Made by a program: the position numbers and the translations under genes. A stretch of DNA of 64,000 bases from Canna indica. Lineage: Eukaryota; Streptophyta; Magnoliopsida; Zingiberales; Cannaceae. Where the stretch lies: assembly GCA_034359265.1 (NCBI GenBank), contig CP136890.1:91723501-91787500 (forward strand), read 5' to 3'. Below the pieces are notes generated by a model. It did no database searches. It was not told the origin of the DNA and was given only the letters and a program-made list of their open reading frames with translations. Positions 11,784 through 24,000 of the stretch are shown piece by piece. Within the stretch, counting starts at the first letter, position 1. Each line of letters opens with the position of its first letter.

Positions 11784-12029
11784 CTAGTGGGCATGCAACA
11801 GACCTACTTTCGTTTCCGAAATAGAAAACTTTAACACTAGGTGGAGAGTGGATACTACAGCTCCCAGATTATTCAAGGATGATAATCCTAAAATCATATG
11901 ATATGAGCTGGGGATGTTGATGGCTAGGTAATGTACATCAATTGTTTTCGCCTTTGGCCAAGAGTTGAACGTCGTCCTCAGCCATATGGCTCCGCTGACG
12001 TCAACCCTTTCTCCTGAGAAGCCTACCAA
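11784..12029 (-). pseudogene. Ty3/gypsy pol relic (protease to RT linker)
   Basis: The minus-strand translation contains INIPSSYHMILGLSSLNNLG and VVSTLHLVLKF, corresponding to the conserved PSxYNxILGRPxLxxLxAVxSTxHxxxKF block between aspartic protease and reverse transcriptase in plant gypsy elements. Glycine-proline and tyrosine positions are altered. No RT catalytic YxDD region follows, so the element is truncated to the left. Confidence 0.65.
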
Positions 12030-12501
12030 GTCTCATTTGCATGGTGTGAGTGAGACTTTTGTTAATTGCATTTTCTCAAAGATATAATAGAAAAGGATGT
12101 CGACAAAGCCGCCTTGGTCGACTAGGACCTTTTTATGATAAAATTCCCTATAATCACAAAGATTACAACCGGGTCATGTAGGTTTTGGTCAATTCCGTAA
12201 AAATCACATTCATAGAATAATATTATCGGGATTCTAGAGGTAGGCCGGTGTGGGCGAGCGGTGCTATCAATTGCCATTATTACCCAAAGAGATTTTTTTT
12301 TGCCGAGCTCGATTCTCCGCCTTTTATAAGTTCGTCTGCGATATAGTTGATGACCCCTCAGGGTTTGTTTACCGAGCGATCAGTTCGACTATCTTCCCTA
12401 TGACTTGAGTGGGGATTTGGGGGTGTCCAACTTCGTCATCTAGGGTCGCAGCTTCTGCTCCGACCTCTCTCTCTCTGGCGGTGGATGTATTTGTCCAGGT
12501 T

Positions 12502-13593
12502 TCATGTGCTGACTAAATCTTCAAGTTGATCGCCGAGTACTACACACTCCTCGGTGGTGTGATCGTAGGTATCGTGAAATATGCACTTCTTGCTCATATC
12601 AGCATTGGGCGGTAGCTTAATTTTGCTTTCCTGCATTGGCGGGGTATTTGATGAGCTTAAAGTGGTAGATGTCGCGAAGTATGGTTTCCTTCCTAGTATT
12701 GAAAGGAGTATACCTTTTAAATCGGGTATTCGTGCGAGGTGGTGACCTCGATCCTCTGCTATTGTTCTGCTCGTGGTGGTTACGGTCTTCACTCTTTCTT
12801 GTCTCCCTTTTTGGACTTTTTATCCTCAACAACAGTCTTGAGATTTTGCCAATTAGTCTTTTTAGCTTCTGTGAGTTCTTCCATATTATAAAGCTAGCGT
12901 CTTTCTCTTGAAACTCGGTCATTCTTTAGGCTTTGTCAGGGCGATCTGGTCGGCGAAGAGTTCGTGTTTTAAACCATGTTTGATAGAGTAGAATTCGACT
13001 CATGGGTCGAGGTTGGGAATATTGACCACTATGGCCTAGAACTTGTTCATGTATTCTCTTAGGGGCTCATATTGCCCATGCCTAATATAATGGAGGACAA
13101 CCTCTGTCTTGTGATAGACCCGCGATGTGGTGAACCGATTGAGGAAGACATAGGAGAGGTCCTCAAAGGAATGAAGAGATCTCGGCGAGAGAGAGGCAAA
13201 ATCACAACAAAGCGATTTTACCAAGAAAGTTGGGAAGGCTCTGCATAGTGCGAGATCGATTGCTCCGTAATAGAGAATCATGGCACCGAACACCATCGAG
13301 TGTAGCGTGGGGTCGCCTATACCATCGTAGGGTGTCAGGGTGGCAGGCAACTTACTTCTTGACGGGAGGTGGGTTGTCATTATGTGCTCAACGAAGGGTC
13401 ATGCGTCAATAGGAAGGGCAATCCCACCCTGACTAGCTTTGGGATCTTCGTCATTTCCTGGATGGGGGATGTTGGAGACCTCGTCGCGAAGGACAGAGAC
13501 TAGTCTCCTCTTCCCGGAGTGATTGCTTTCTTCATGCTCTGAGCGACAACGCTCATGGTCAGTCGGGAGTTGTCCATGGGACCGTGTCATCAT
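12502..13593 (-). pseudogene. Ty3/gypsy gag relic
   Basis: The minus strand encodes the retrotransposon gag domain in pieces. At 13036-13380, ALCRAFPTFLV, SFEDLSYVFLNRF and EPLREYMNKF match CRAFPxxL, SFxxLxxxFxxxF and ExLREYxxRF. At 12502-12792, KKCIFHDTYDHTTEECVVLG matches the CxxHxxxGHxTExCxxL zinc-knuckle-like block that follows gag. Stops and frameshifts separate the pieces. The 5' part of this element lies beyond the CACTA insertion, at 18401-18780. Lineage is most likely Tat/Athila-like, judged from the primer site. Confidence 0.7.
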
Positions 13594-13654
13594 CTTGATT
13601 CAAGTTGTTAACTGTTGGTTTTCAGCCTCCAAATCATTTATTCGACGTTGGGGC

Positions 13655-16600
13655 CACTACAAGAAATCTGAGTTTTAGTGAGGGTCGCGACCCTCACTAA
13701 AACCCCATATGACCCCTCACTAAAGACTTTTAGTGAGGCTCACCCGGCCCTTACATGTCGTCAGGAAAAGTCTCGTCACTAAAAGTATAGGTGAGGGTTA
13801 TGTTCCGACCCTCACTAAAAGGTGGCTTTCGTGAAGCAAAATTGATCATCACTAATTCTTATATTTAGTGTGGGTCGCTGGTGACCCTCACTAAAAGTTA
13901 GTTTTCGTGAGGCAAAACCAACCCTCATTAAATATGAGAATTAGTGAGGGTCGATTCTACCTCACGAAAGCTACTTTTAGTAAGGGTCGGAACATGACCC
14001 TCATATATACTTTTAGTGACGAGACTTTTTTCGACGACGTCTGAGGGCCGAGTGACCCTCACTAAAGACTTTTAGTGATGGTCATATTGGGTTTTAGTGA
14101 GGGTCGTGACCCTCATTAATTCTTACATTTTGTGAGGGTCGCTAACCCCCACATTTATTTTTTTTCGTGACCCCCACTAAAAGTTATTACAATATGCATA
14201 TAAAATCTAATATTTTTTTATAATTTAATTATATTTACATAAATTTTAAGAAGCATATAAAGACAAAAAATACATGTCATCATTTATTTTGTAATATATC
14301 TATTACAAAAATCATAAAGTATTACTACATGGTCCATTACAAAAAAATACATCTAATAAAGTATCAATCTCATTACATAAAAATTTCAACTTCAAAATTA
14401 AATTCGGACATGTTCTGCTAATTCATACATAATTCAAGATCTATCTTCGCAAATCTTTTCCTTTCATCTCGTCCATGAAAGCAAGTATCATATCCATTTT
14501 TCTTCTATCATGTTGAAATTATTCTTCCATCTTCTTTCTCTCCTCTTCCGTCTTCTTTCTCTCCATTTCTGTTCACAATACTACATTAGCAATAAAAATT
14601 TGGAGTTTGTCAATATAAAACACTTGCTAATTACATAAATGCATTAGCAAGTTTGTCATTTTGCAAAACATTTAATTTGGAGTATCATATAGTCATATAC
14701 CTTTAGAATTGATTGTAAATGTTGACTCTGTTATTGCAAAATCCATTCCAAATAATATATAACCCACTATTCATCCATACGTCTACCATGCAAAACAACT
14801 AACATACTTTTCGTTTAAATCTAGATATATAATGATCAATAGAAATGATGCAGTAAGAAGGTCTTAATGAGTTTATACATGTACGTAGCTAGTCAATTGT
14901 TCTCATGCCCTCTTTCTCATAGGACCAGCCTCAAACTTATGTGTGAGGTCTTTCTACCTTGCCTTGTTGTTATTATTTTTCTTTAAATGAAGCCTATAAT
15001 GAACCTAGGTAAATTGTATGAACATCAATTCAAGGTGAGCATATATGAACATCATGATACTATCAAGGTAATTCCAAGAAACATTACTACAAGGTACCAA
15101 TTAGTAAATGCAGCGAACAACCACCTAAAGGCAAGCAATTGACAAAGAAAATAAAATGGAAAATTGAATTCCCTGGGGCAGCCAGCCACTGTAGCAATTA
15201 AGAGGAGGAGCTTGACTCCTCTTGTAGCAGCCCACATGAGCAAGAATTAATAGAAATCAAGAGGTGAACCATGGTATGTGTTTCAATTGCATCTATTACA
15301 GTAACTTCTCATTTGTGGCAGCTGGCCATTGTAGCAATAAAATGAGGAACTTAGGTAGTATTTGGTTAGATGGAATAGATGAAGAATGAAATACTATTTC
15401 TTATGCTCCATTTATTCTCTTATTTGGTTGCAACTTATAGATAAGGAATATGTGAGTCATAAAGAATAGATAAGAAATACTATTCCCTATGTATTGGGAA
15501 TATTATTCCTTACCTCAACACAAGGAATAGTATTTCTTGTCTATTCTTTATGATTTTTTTCTATATTATCATTCAATATTTATAATATTACATAATAATA
15601 ATAATAATAAAATTATTAAATTAATCTTAATAATTGTTTATCTTAAATAGATAATTATTATTTTATTATTAAATATTATTTCAATAATTATTTTTTAAAA
15701 GATTTAGTTTTCTATGCAAATAAATAAATAATAGTTTTTTTATTATTTTAAATTAATATATTATTTTACATTAATCCATATTTTTATTATGTTGTTATTA
15801 GTTAAAATAAATTATAACATAATTTATTATATTTTTAGAAAGACATTTTGGTCATTTTTCTATATTATCATTCAATATTTATAATATGAATATAAAAATT
15901 AATTTGTTAAATTATTTTTAATAATTACATATCTTAAATATATAATTATTATTTTATTATTAAATAATATTTTAATAGTTATTTTTTGAAGATTCAATTA
16001 TTTTTTATGAAAATAAAATAAATAACAGTGTTTTATTATTTTAAGTTAATAAATTATTTTATATTGATCCATATTTTTATTATATTATTATTAATTAGAA
16101 TAAATTAGAATATAAATTATTATATTTTTAGGAGGACATTTAAGTCATTCCTCTCAATTTATTGTATATTCTTCATGTTAAGTAAACAAAGTAATATATT
16201 CAATTTTATTAAGAATGATATTTTGATCATTTAACTTTATATTCCTTGTCTATTCATTATGCTAACCAAATAAATTAATTCTATTCTTGGTCTTTACAAT
16301 GTCAACCAAATAAGGTAATAATATTCATCATCTATTCCATTCATTGTTTATTCATATTCCTTATGAATTTACTCAATCCAATCAAACACACCCTTAATTC
16401 CTCTTGCAACGGCCGCATAACCATTAAAATAAGAACGGGTAGCAGTCTAAGAGAGAAACCATAGCTTGTGTATCAATTGCATACGGTTACAATAGTTTAT
16501 TTCTTCAATTAAATTGCATCTTGATTGAAGTGGGAAAGGAATCATGTGAACCATCCCAAGTCTTCCAATTCAATGGCTCTTCACCCACGGCAGAACAAGA

Positions 16601-18400
16601 GGTTTTTTTGACATGGGGAAGCACAAAGATCTCCTCGTAGGCTTAAACATTAACAAATCCACCATCACAAATAAATTCATACATTAACAAGAAAGATTTC
16701 ATGCTAGATTTACAACCAAGATCAATCAAAACTAGGGATTTCTTCTCCTAATCTCGGTTGAAAATGGGAGGGGCGGCTTGGGTAAAAAGCAAGGGAGAAG
16801 AAGATTAAACCACACACCTAATGAAGGAATAGAAAGGGAAAAAGGACGATTGGGACATCCGACGATCGTTTCCGACGAAGCTCTACAAATTCGGCCACCG
16901 CCTGCCCTCTCTCCACAAGTCGCCGCTGCCTTCACGAGTGTTGTGTAGCTAGGGAGCCGCACAACCCAATTCATAAGTTGGGGTTTAATTTAAGCCCTAA
17001 ATTACACTTTTGCCCTTCACATATAACCCGATTAACTAAACCCGCTAAAGATCCATTTAAAATCCTATTCGAGTTCTAATCGAACCGTTGAGTTTGACTT
17101 GAAGTCCACTATCATAATAACGTGCCAAAATTGCAGAATTAATAAATATAAAATTTCTCTAATTTTTTCTAAATTAAATCTTACCAAGTTCCACTCAAAA
17201 CTCTACTAATTTGCTCGATTTAAATCCTCGTTTTCCTGCTACGAAAGCAATTAAATATAATCTTTTTTTTTGTTATGACAAAAAGGGCTTCTCAGGTATG
17301 AAGATACGAGGGTTTTTGGGTATTATATATTATTTTAGGTATTATCTCAAATATTTCAGATATTATCTATTATTTTAGATAATAATATTATCTCAGGTAA
17401 AATATATTACCAAATATTATTTCAGACATTTACAATATATTTTAAAATAATTTTATTTCAGATATTTAAAATATATTTAATAAATTATTATTATTTTAAT
17501 ATTTTAATGATTTTATTAAAATTATTATTTATTTAATAATAATTTTATTAAGTAAATAATTTTGAAGGGTGAAGGGTGAGAATTTTAATTGTGTCATTTT
17601 TTTACTTAATAATATTTTAGATTTTTAAAATATATTTAATCAATTATTTAATTATCTAAAATTATTTTTATTTTTAAAATAATTTTTATTTATTTTCATA
17701 TTTAGAAGTGAGATGTATGAATTGGTGAGGGTCAATGTTATATTAGACCTTCACTAAATGCAGGATTTCGTGAGGGTCACAATGTCCTCACAATTTATAT
17801 TTTTTAGTGAGGGTCATACTCGACCCTCACAAAATGCAAGATTTCGTGAGGATCATAATGTTATTCTCATAAAATATACTTTTTAGTAAATGTTATATTA
17901 GACCTTCACTAAATGCAGGATTTCGTGAGGGTCACAATGTCCTCACAATATATATTTTTTAGTGAGGGTCATACTCGACCCTCACAAAATGCAAGATTTC
18001 GTGAGGATCATATTGTTATTCTCATAAAATATACTTTTTAGTGAAGGTCATATTAGACCCTCACTAAATGCAGGATTTCGTGAGGGTCATGATGTCATCG
18101 CAATATATACTTTTTAGTGACAGTCATATTCGATCCTCACAAAATGCAGGATTTCGTGAGGGCCAGAATGTTGTCCTTGCAATAGATACTTTTTAGTGAG
18201 GGTCATATCTAACCTTCATAAAATATTTTATTTTTACTGACGGGTTTCGTAAGGGTCATGGTGTTGTCCTCACTATATATACTTTTTAATGAAGTTTATA
18301 ACCAGCCCTCACAAAATGTTTTTATAGTGACGGGTTTTCGTGAGGGTCTACTAGCGACCCCCACCAAATCTTGTCACTAAAAGCCAAATTTATTGTAGTG
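13655..18400. mobile_element. CACTA (En/Spm-type) element, non-autonomous, 4746 bp
   Basis: The terminal repeats CACTACAAGAAATCTGAGTT and, inverted from the right end, CACTACAATAAATTTGGCTT are followed at both ends by long subterminal arrays of AGTGAGGGTC / GACCCTCACT in both orientations (13675-14175 and 17725-18375). The flanking triplets GGC (13652-13654) and GAC (18401-18403) would be the 3-bp target site with one change. The interior is very AT-rich, and neither tnpA nor tnpD could be recognised, so the element would need transposase from elsewhere. It interrupts a gypsy gag region and contains another insertion at 15354-16393. Confidence 0.85.
15354..16393. mobile_element. PIF/Harbinger-like (Tourist-type) insertion, 1040 bp, inside the CACTA element
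   Basis: The ends GGTAGTATTTGGTT and, inverted, GGGTGTGTTTGATT match at 10 of 14 positions and are flanked by TTA on both sides (15351-15353 and 16394-16396), the usual target triplet of this superfamily. The interior is extremely AT-rich and contains an internal duplication: TCTATATTATCATTCAATAT occurs at about 15561 and about 15858. No transposase. Confidence 0.65.
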
Positions 18401-18778
18401 GACTCTTTAGGGGGAGGATGGGATGTTGCAGGAGCATCGCTCCTTGCTGTTTCCGCATTTTCAAACTGTGGTCGATCATCATCGTCGGGGTCGTTGCCAT
18501 TATTGAGCGGCGGCCTTGGCTCTGGGTTTCAACTATTGTGGGAAATGTAAGCTTTATTCAGCCCCTCGGTGGGTGCCAAATATTCTTGCTTGAAGATCAG
18601 GGTAATCAGGTTCGGTACAGTGCCTCTCCTTGCCGGGTTCAATGCAAATATTTTGTATCGAGGTGAGTTGTGGGGCACTGCTAGGTCTAATCCGATCGAG
18701 CTCAATAGTTCTAGTCTAGTCCAGCCTGCAAATATTTTCTGTAACATTTGCATTTGTGGGCAACCAAACACCCCTAGA
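18401..18778 (-). mobile_element. 5' end of the same gypsy element: LTR end, primer site and leader
   Basis: On the minus strand, TGGCACCCACCGAGGGGC (18561-18578) is a Tat-type tRNA primer-binding site directly after the presumed LTR end. Positions 18401-18560 are the leader/gag start, now cut off from the gag relic at 13593 by the CACTA element. The LTR itself occupies about 18579-18778; its outer end is not certain. Confidence 0.55.
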
Positions 18779-18892
18779 TGAAATTCGGACCCATCTAGTA
18801 CAAACTTTTTTATTTTATAACTTTTATTTCGCATTGAATTATTTGATTAAATTTATCAAACAAACACACACGCGCGCGCACACACACATATA

Positions 18893-18938
18893 GACTCGGG
18901 CAAAAAAAGTTCATGAATCAAACTATTTTGCCCGAGTC
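18893..18938. repeat. Perfect 13-bp inverted repeat (hairpin)
   Basis: The arms GACTCGGGCAAAA (18893-18905) and TTTTGCCCGAGTC (18926-18938) are separated by 20 bases. A CA-dinucleotide run (18865-18890) precedes it. Function unknown. Confidence 0.6.
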
Positions 18939-18939
18939 A

Positions 18940-20596
18940 TATTTTAGAGGGACCACATTAACCGAGTTTTTTTTAGGGACCAAATTGTACGTTATCCCTA
19001 TATATATATGACTAATTCTTTATTTGACACAAGTTAGAGAAACACCAAACGCCGGGTCTATTTTAGGGCCAAATGGGGCACTAGGTTTCCTTGATTTTTT
19101 AATGAAAAAAATAAATGTTAAAAATAATTCGGTAATTTTTAAAAAAGATACATGATGATATTGAATAAGTTAAACTAAATCTTTTTTTTTCATTGATGCA
19201 TCTATAGTTTAGTAGTTAGATATTTGGGTATTTTGTTCGTAGATACTATGTTCAATCCTTAGTTTTGGTGTTTATATGCATTATTTTTTTTTATAATGGT
19301 TAAATATAAAGTTATTTTTTTAAAAAAAATGAAACCCTTCTTCGTTATTTTCTAACTTAAGTCTAAATATTTTTTTAAATTAATTTTCAACATAAATCCA
19401 AATTCTTTTTTATTGATTTCTTACCTCTAAAATTTTCATACCTGTATCATTCATAATACGTCTTTGTATGTAGTCATGCATGTTAATTTTATTAAGTCGT
19501 GTGAATTTTTATGGATGAGTAATTCAATATATTGTTGAATAATTAATTTACTCATCAATTACTCAAGAAAAATATTGAAAAATAAAAAGAATAATAAGCT
19601 TCATTTATAATTGTGAATTTTATTTAATTAATAACCCAAATCTAACAAATAATGAATGTTATCTATATTAACAAGACTGTTATCAGTCCATGGTTACAGA
19701 TAAACTATAACCCTTGGATAATGTAGAAAGTCTAGTTAAACCAGTAAATGGCTGATCAGTTCAAGAAAACTTTATTATAACCAAGCATTACTATTGAATT
19801 GTCAGATAATTTCGGAACTTGGAATGATCATTAAACAATGTTTATATTCATGCAAATGCATATACATCAAGTAGGTGGAGTCCTGACTCCTGAGTTTGCT
19901 TACCTCCATGAACTGACTTTGGCACCATGGAATTATTTGGGCACCCCTTCATGGTTAGTCACAACAATTACCTGCACCAAGCATGAACAAGACTTCCATT
20001 AGATTTAGAGTCAAATAATCCTGAATCTTGTTTAGTGTATGTGCTGCCTTTGCACATAAGAGAATGACCGATCAAAATAAGATTTTTATGATAGAGTATG
20101 CTTTGCAATCAAACATGTAAATAGTTAACTGATGCAGCATAATAAAGAACTTCACGATAAAGTTGAATTAAGAATTATTCACCTCATCTCCCATTTCACG
20201 CAAATTTTTGATGAAATTCTGAAAGCGGTTCTTATATCCAGAGACGTAGCTGCCAGACGTAAGCCAAACGCAGATTTAATAGCTGAATGAAAATGAATCA
20301 ACTACAAAAGCTATCTTTGCAAAAACCAAGCGACAAATTATAGTGGAAGATTGCAAGGATTAGAACATAGTGAAAGAATAAGAAAATCAAGAAGAAAAAG
20401 GGGGAAAATCACTCATCGAAGAGAGAGTGACATCTAAATCATCAGAACCGACTTCAAGATGACAAATTTCACCAATCGAAAGCCACAGAGGTAAAATTTC
20501 CCAAGAAAAAGGCATGATCCACCACGGGTAACTCATCCAAGTAAGTACATCCAAATTCCCGAAACCCCCACTTCAATGTTAAAAAAAATCCAAAAA
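18940..20596. other. AT-rich intergenic stretch
   Basis: Apart from the tRNA-like words at 19196-19265, I see no gene, coding-looking ORF or clear repeat. It ends at the target duplication of the copia element. Confidence 0.5.
19196..19265 (+). other. Possible tRNA-like (SINE-type) head
   Basis: TAGTTTAGTAGTTAGA resembles an A-box and TGTTCAATCC, about 37 bases on, a B-box. The fold and the 3' tail of a SINE were not established, so this is only a hint. Confidence 0.2.
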
Positions 20597-20601
20597 CATC
20601 T

Positions 20602-20813
20602 TGTAGAATATTTGATACATAGCTCTATTTACTATTTTGACTCAAATGGTTAACTGATAGTTAATGTTGTCAGTAATGGGTAAAGTTGTAATTCCCTTTC
20701 TTTTCTTACCTTTATAAGAGCGTGTATATAAACAGTGTATGATTATCTTCTTGAATACGATTATGGTTTTATTTACCTTCTTTTCACTATCTTCTTTATC
20801 TCAAAATGCATCA
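20602..20813 (+). repeat. 5' LTR of copia element (212 bp)
   Basis: It starts TGTAGAATATTTGATACA and ends AAAATGCATCA. TATATAAACAG at about 20725 may be the TATA box. It is followed directly by the primer site. Confidence 0.93.
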
Positions 20814-20826
20814 TGGTATCGTAGCC
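20814..20826 (+). other. Primer-binding site (initiator tRNA-Met type)
   Basis: TGGTATCGTAGCC follows the 5' LTR immediately and differs from the common copia site TGGTATCAGAGCC at two positions. Confidence 0.85.
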
Positions 20827-21097
20827 CGTGGTGATCCATAGATGACTACTGACCATTGAAGGAGCTATTCTGGAATTGATTGCTTCGATTCCTTGCTGGA
20901 GCGACACGATCTCTTGCTGAAGCGGCGAGATCTCTTGCTAGAGCGGAGCGATTTTTGGCCGGAGCAAGTGATTTCATCAACGATTTCCATCGAAGATCAT
21001 TTTCTTGCAAGATCGAGGGTTTTCTTCGCTCAAATCAGAAACAAGGCGACTGATGAGATTTTCACAATACCTATTATCATCAAATTCATTTCCAGAG

Positions 21098-24000
21098 ATG
21101 GAGAATATATCAATTGACGTTCAAAGAATTATAGATCAAGGAGCTGATAGGTATCAGAACACTAAAGATTTCTTGTTTTTGCAAGGATCAGATAATCTTG
21201 GTATGATTCTCGTCACTGTACCTCTGACTGATAGTAATTTCTTGATCTGGAGTAGATCTATTAAACGAGCCCTAGCTGCAAAGAACAAGTTAGGGTTTAT
21301 AAATGGGAAGATACCTGAATTAAGTGAAGAAGACAACAATTATGATAAGTGGAAGAGAGTAGATGAAATGGTATGTTCATGGATTATAAATTCCATATCA
21401 AAAGATATAGCATAGACTTTTATCTACACATCTTCAGCTCAAAAATTGCGAATAGACTTAAAGGAACAATTTGGTATAAGTAATGGACCACAAATATACC
21501 AAATACAAACAAAAATAGCTTCAATGGAACAAGGTAATATTTCTGTGGTAGCATATTATAATCAGCTAAAGAAGTTATGTGAAGAATTGAATGTTCTACA
21601 ACCTTTGCCTCAATGTACCTGTAGCACTTCTGTTAGTACGATGATATTAGTTCGCAGAATAAACTGATGCAGTTTTTAATGGGATTAAATAGTTCTTATG
21701 ACAATATCAAGGATTAGATATTAGTAATTGATCCTTTGCCTTCGGTTAGTAAAGCGTACTCTATGATTCTAAGTATTGAAAGGCAAAGATCAGTACATAT
21801 GAAGTTTGCTGAGAATTCTAAAAATAATGCTTTGTTCATTAAAGGAGGAACCAAAAACACACAAGCAACAAGTTATAAAGGAAGTTTCAGTAAGAAAAAG
21901 GATAGTAATAGAAAAGATGATAGAATGTGTGAATAATGTAAAGGTTTGAGGCATACAAAGGATACTTGTTTCAAGTTACATAGGTATCCAGATTGGTATA
22001 AACAATTGAAATAGCAAAAGAATGGAATACCAACCAAAGGACAATTAAACTTAGTAAATAATCCATTAGATGATAACACTCTTGAAGACATGACAGTTCC
22101 AAATGCACAGTGGAATTTAGCAACAGTTTCAAAGTTAATTCAACAAGAGGTGATGAAGTATATGAAGGGTAAGCAAATAAACAACAGTGATAATATAAAT
22201 TTTGCACATGTTGGAGAGTTTGCAGGTAACCTTGAATTCAAAGCTTTAACTGATTTGAAAATGAATAATGATTGTTGGATTATAGATACTGGAGCTACAA
22301 ATCACATTTCAGCTTTAAAGGAAAACTTTATAGATATGAAATCAGTAAATGGAAGAACAACGGTACATCTACCTGATGGTTCAGTTAAAAATGTTGAGTT
22401 CATAGGAAACATTAAGATACACCATGATTTAGTAGTGCATGATGTACTCTTCATTCCTTCATTTAGATATAACTTGTTGTCGGTTAGCAAGTTAACTAAA
22501 CAAAACTCTGTAAGCTGTATATTTCACCCGGATTTATGTGTTATACAGGATCTGAGGACTGAAAAGAAGTTGGCAATTGGAAGGATGGTTGGAAACTTAT
22601 ATGTTCTTGAAGATAAATCTTTTTCAGTAAGTTGTATACAAGATCATAGTGTTATGTCTTTACATTTTTGACACAATAATTCTTGTTTCATTAATAAAAT
22701 AGTTGATGACCAACTCTATGTTTGGCATTAGAGATTAGGACATCCTTCTAATGTTGTATAAAACATATAAAAGCTGTTAATTGTGATCAGATTCCTTATA
22801 GCAAAAGGTGTAAAATATGTCCTAAACAGACAAGAAGCATGTTTCCAACTAGCAAGACTAATTCAACACATGTTTTTGAATTAGTACACACAGATATATG
22901 GGAGCCCTATGCTCAACCTAGTATAACAAGAGCTCACTATTTTCTCACATTAGTTGATGACTATAGCAGGTGTACTTGGATATACTTAATGCAAAACAAA
23001 CAACAAGTAGTGCAAATCCTTAGGATGTACTTACTTATGATACAAAATCAATTTGGAAAAATTGTGAAAGGAATAAGATTGGACAATGGTTCAGAATTTT
23101 TGAGCAGAGAATGTAAAGAAATATTTAGTGAACAAGGAATAATACATTAAAAATCTTGTGCATATACACCCCAATAAAATGGGGTTGCTGAAATAAAACA
23201 TAGGTCAGTTATACAAATAGCAAGATCCTTGATTTTTCAATCTGGATTATCAAAAAAAATTTGGGGAGAGGTAGTTTTACATGCTACATATCTCTTGAAT
23301 AGATTACCAACACATGTTTTAGAATGAAAAACTCCTTATGAAATTTTGTTTAGAAAGAGCAAGATTATAAAGTCTTGAAAAGTTTTGGATTTCTTTGCTA
23401 TTCAACTGTTGTTGTACCACATAAAGATAAATTTAAAACTAGGGCACATCAATGTGTGTTTCTAGGATTCTCACCAGGACAAAAGGGATATAAACTCTAT
23501 TATATGGATATAAAGAAAATCATAGTATCAAGAGATGTAAAGTTTCATGAACATGTTTTCCCTTATCTTGAAAACTTTGATATTACTACATCATTACCAT
23601 TACCATTACCATTACCAATTATACCAATTTTTAAAAAATGTGACTTTTTTTTGTCCTAGTAGTAATGAGGAAGATAGTAGTACACCTAATCAGTCATCAC
23701 GTACTTCTAACAATGAAAAATTGGAAGCAACAGGTGCATTCCCTACCTCTACTCTTACACCACAGATTAGTGCTATGACTCCTAGGAGAAGTAACAAAAT
23801 CAGAAAACCACCAGCTTGGATGAATGTTTTCATTTCAAACTCCATATATACTCCATAACATGAATAATGTTGTTACTTCAAATCAACTCTATCACAACAT
23901 TACACATTACACTCCTCCTACTTATCCTTACATTTCTCCTGGGCATTTTACTTGTGAACACTTGAATTTCATTGCAAATATATCTGCTATACAAGAACCT

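Noticed and set aside
12669..12911. 80-codon plus-strand hydrophobic ORF
   Set aside because: It is antisense to the gypsy gag relic, whose minus-strand translation shows recognisable gag and zinc-knuckle motifs.
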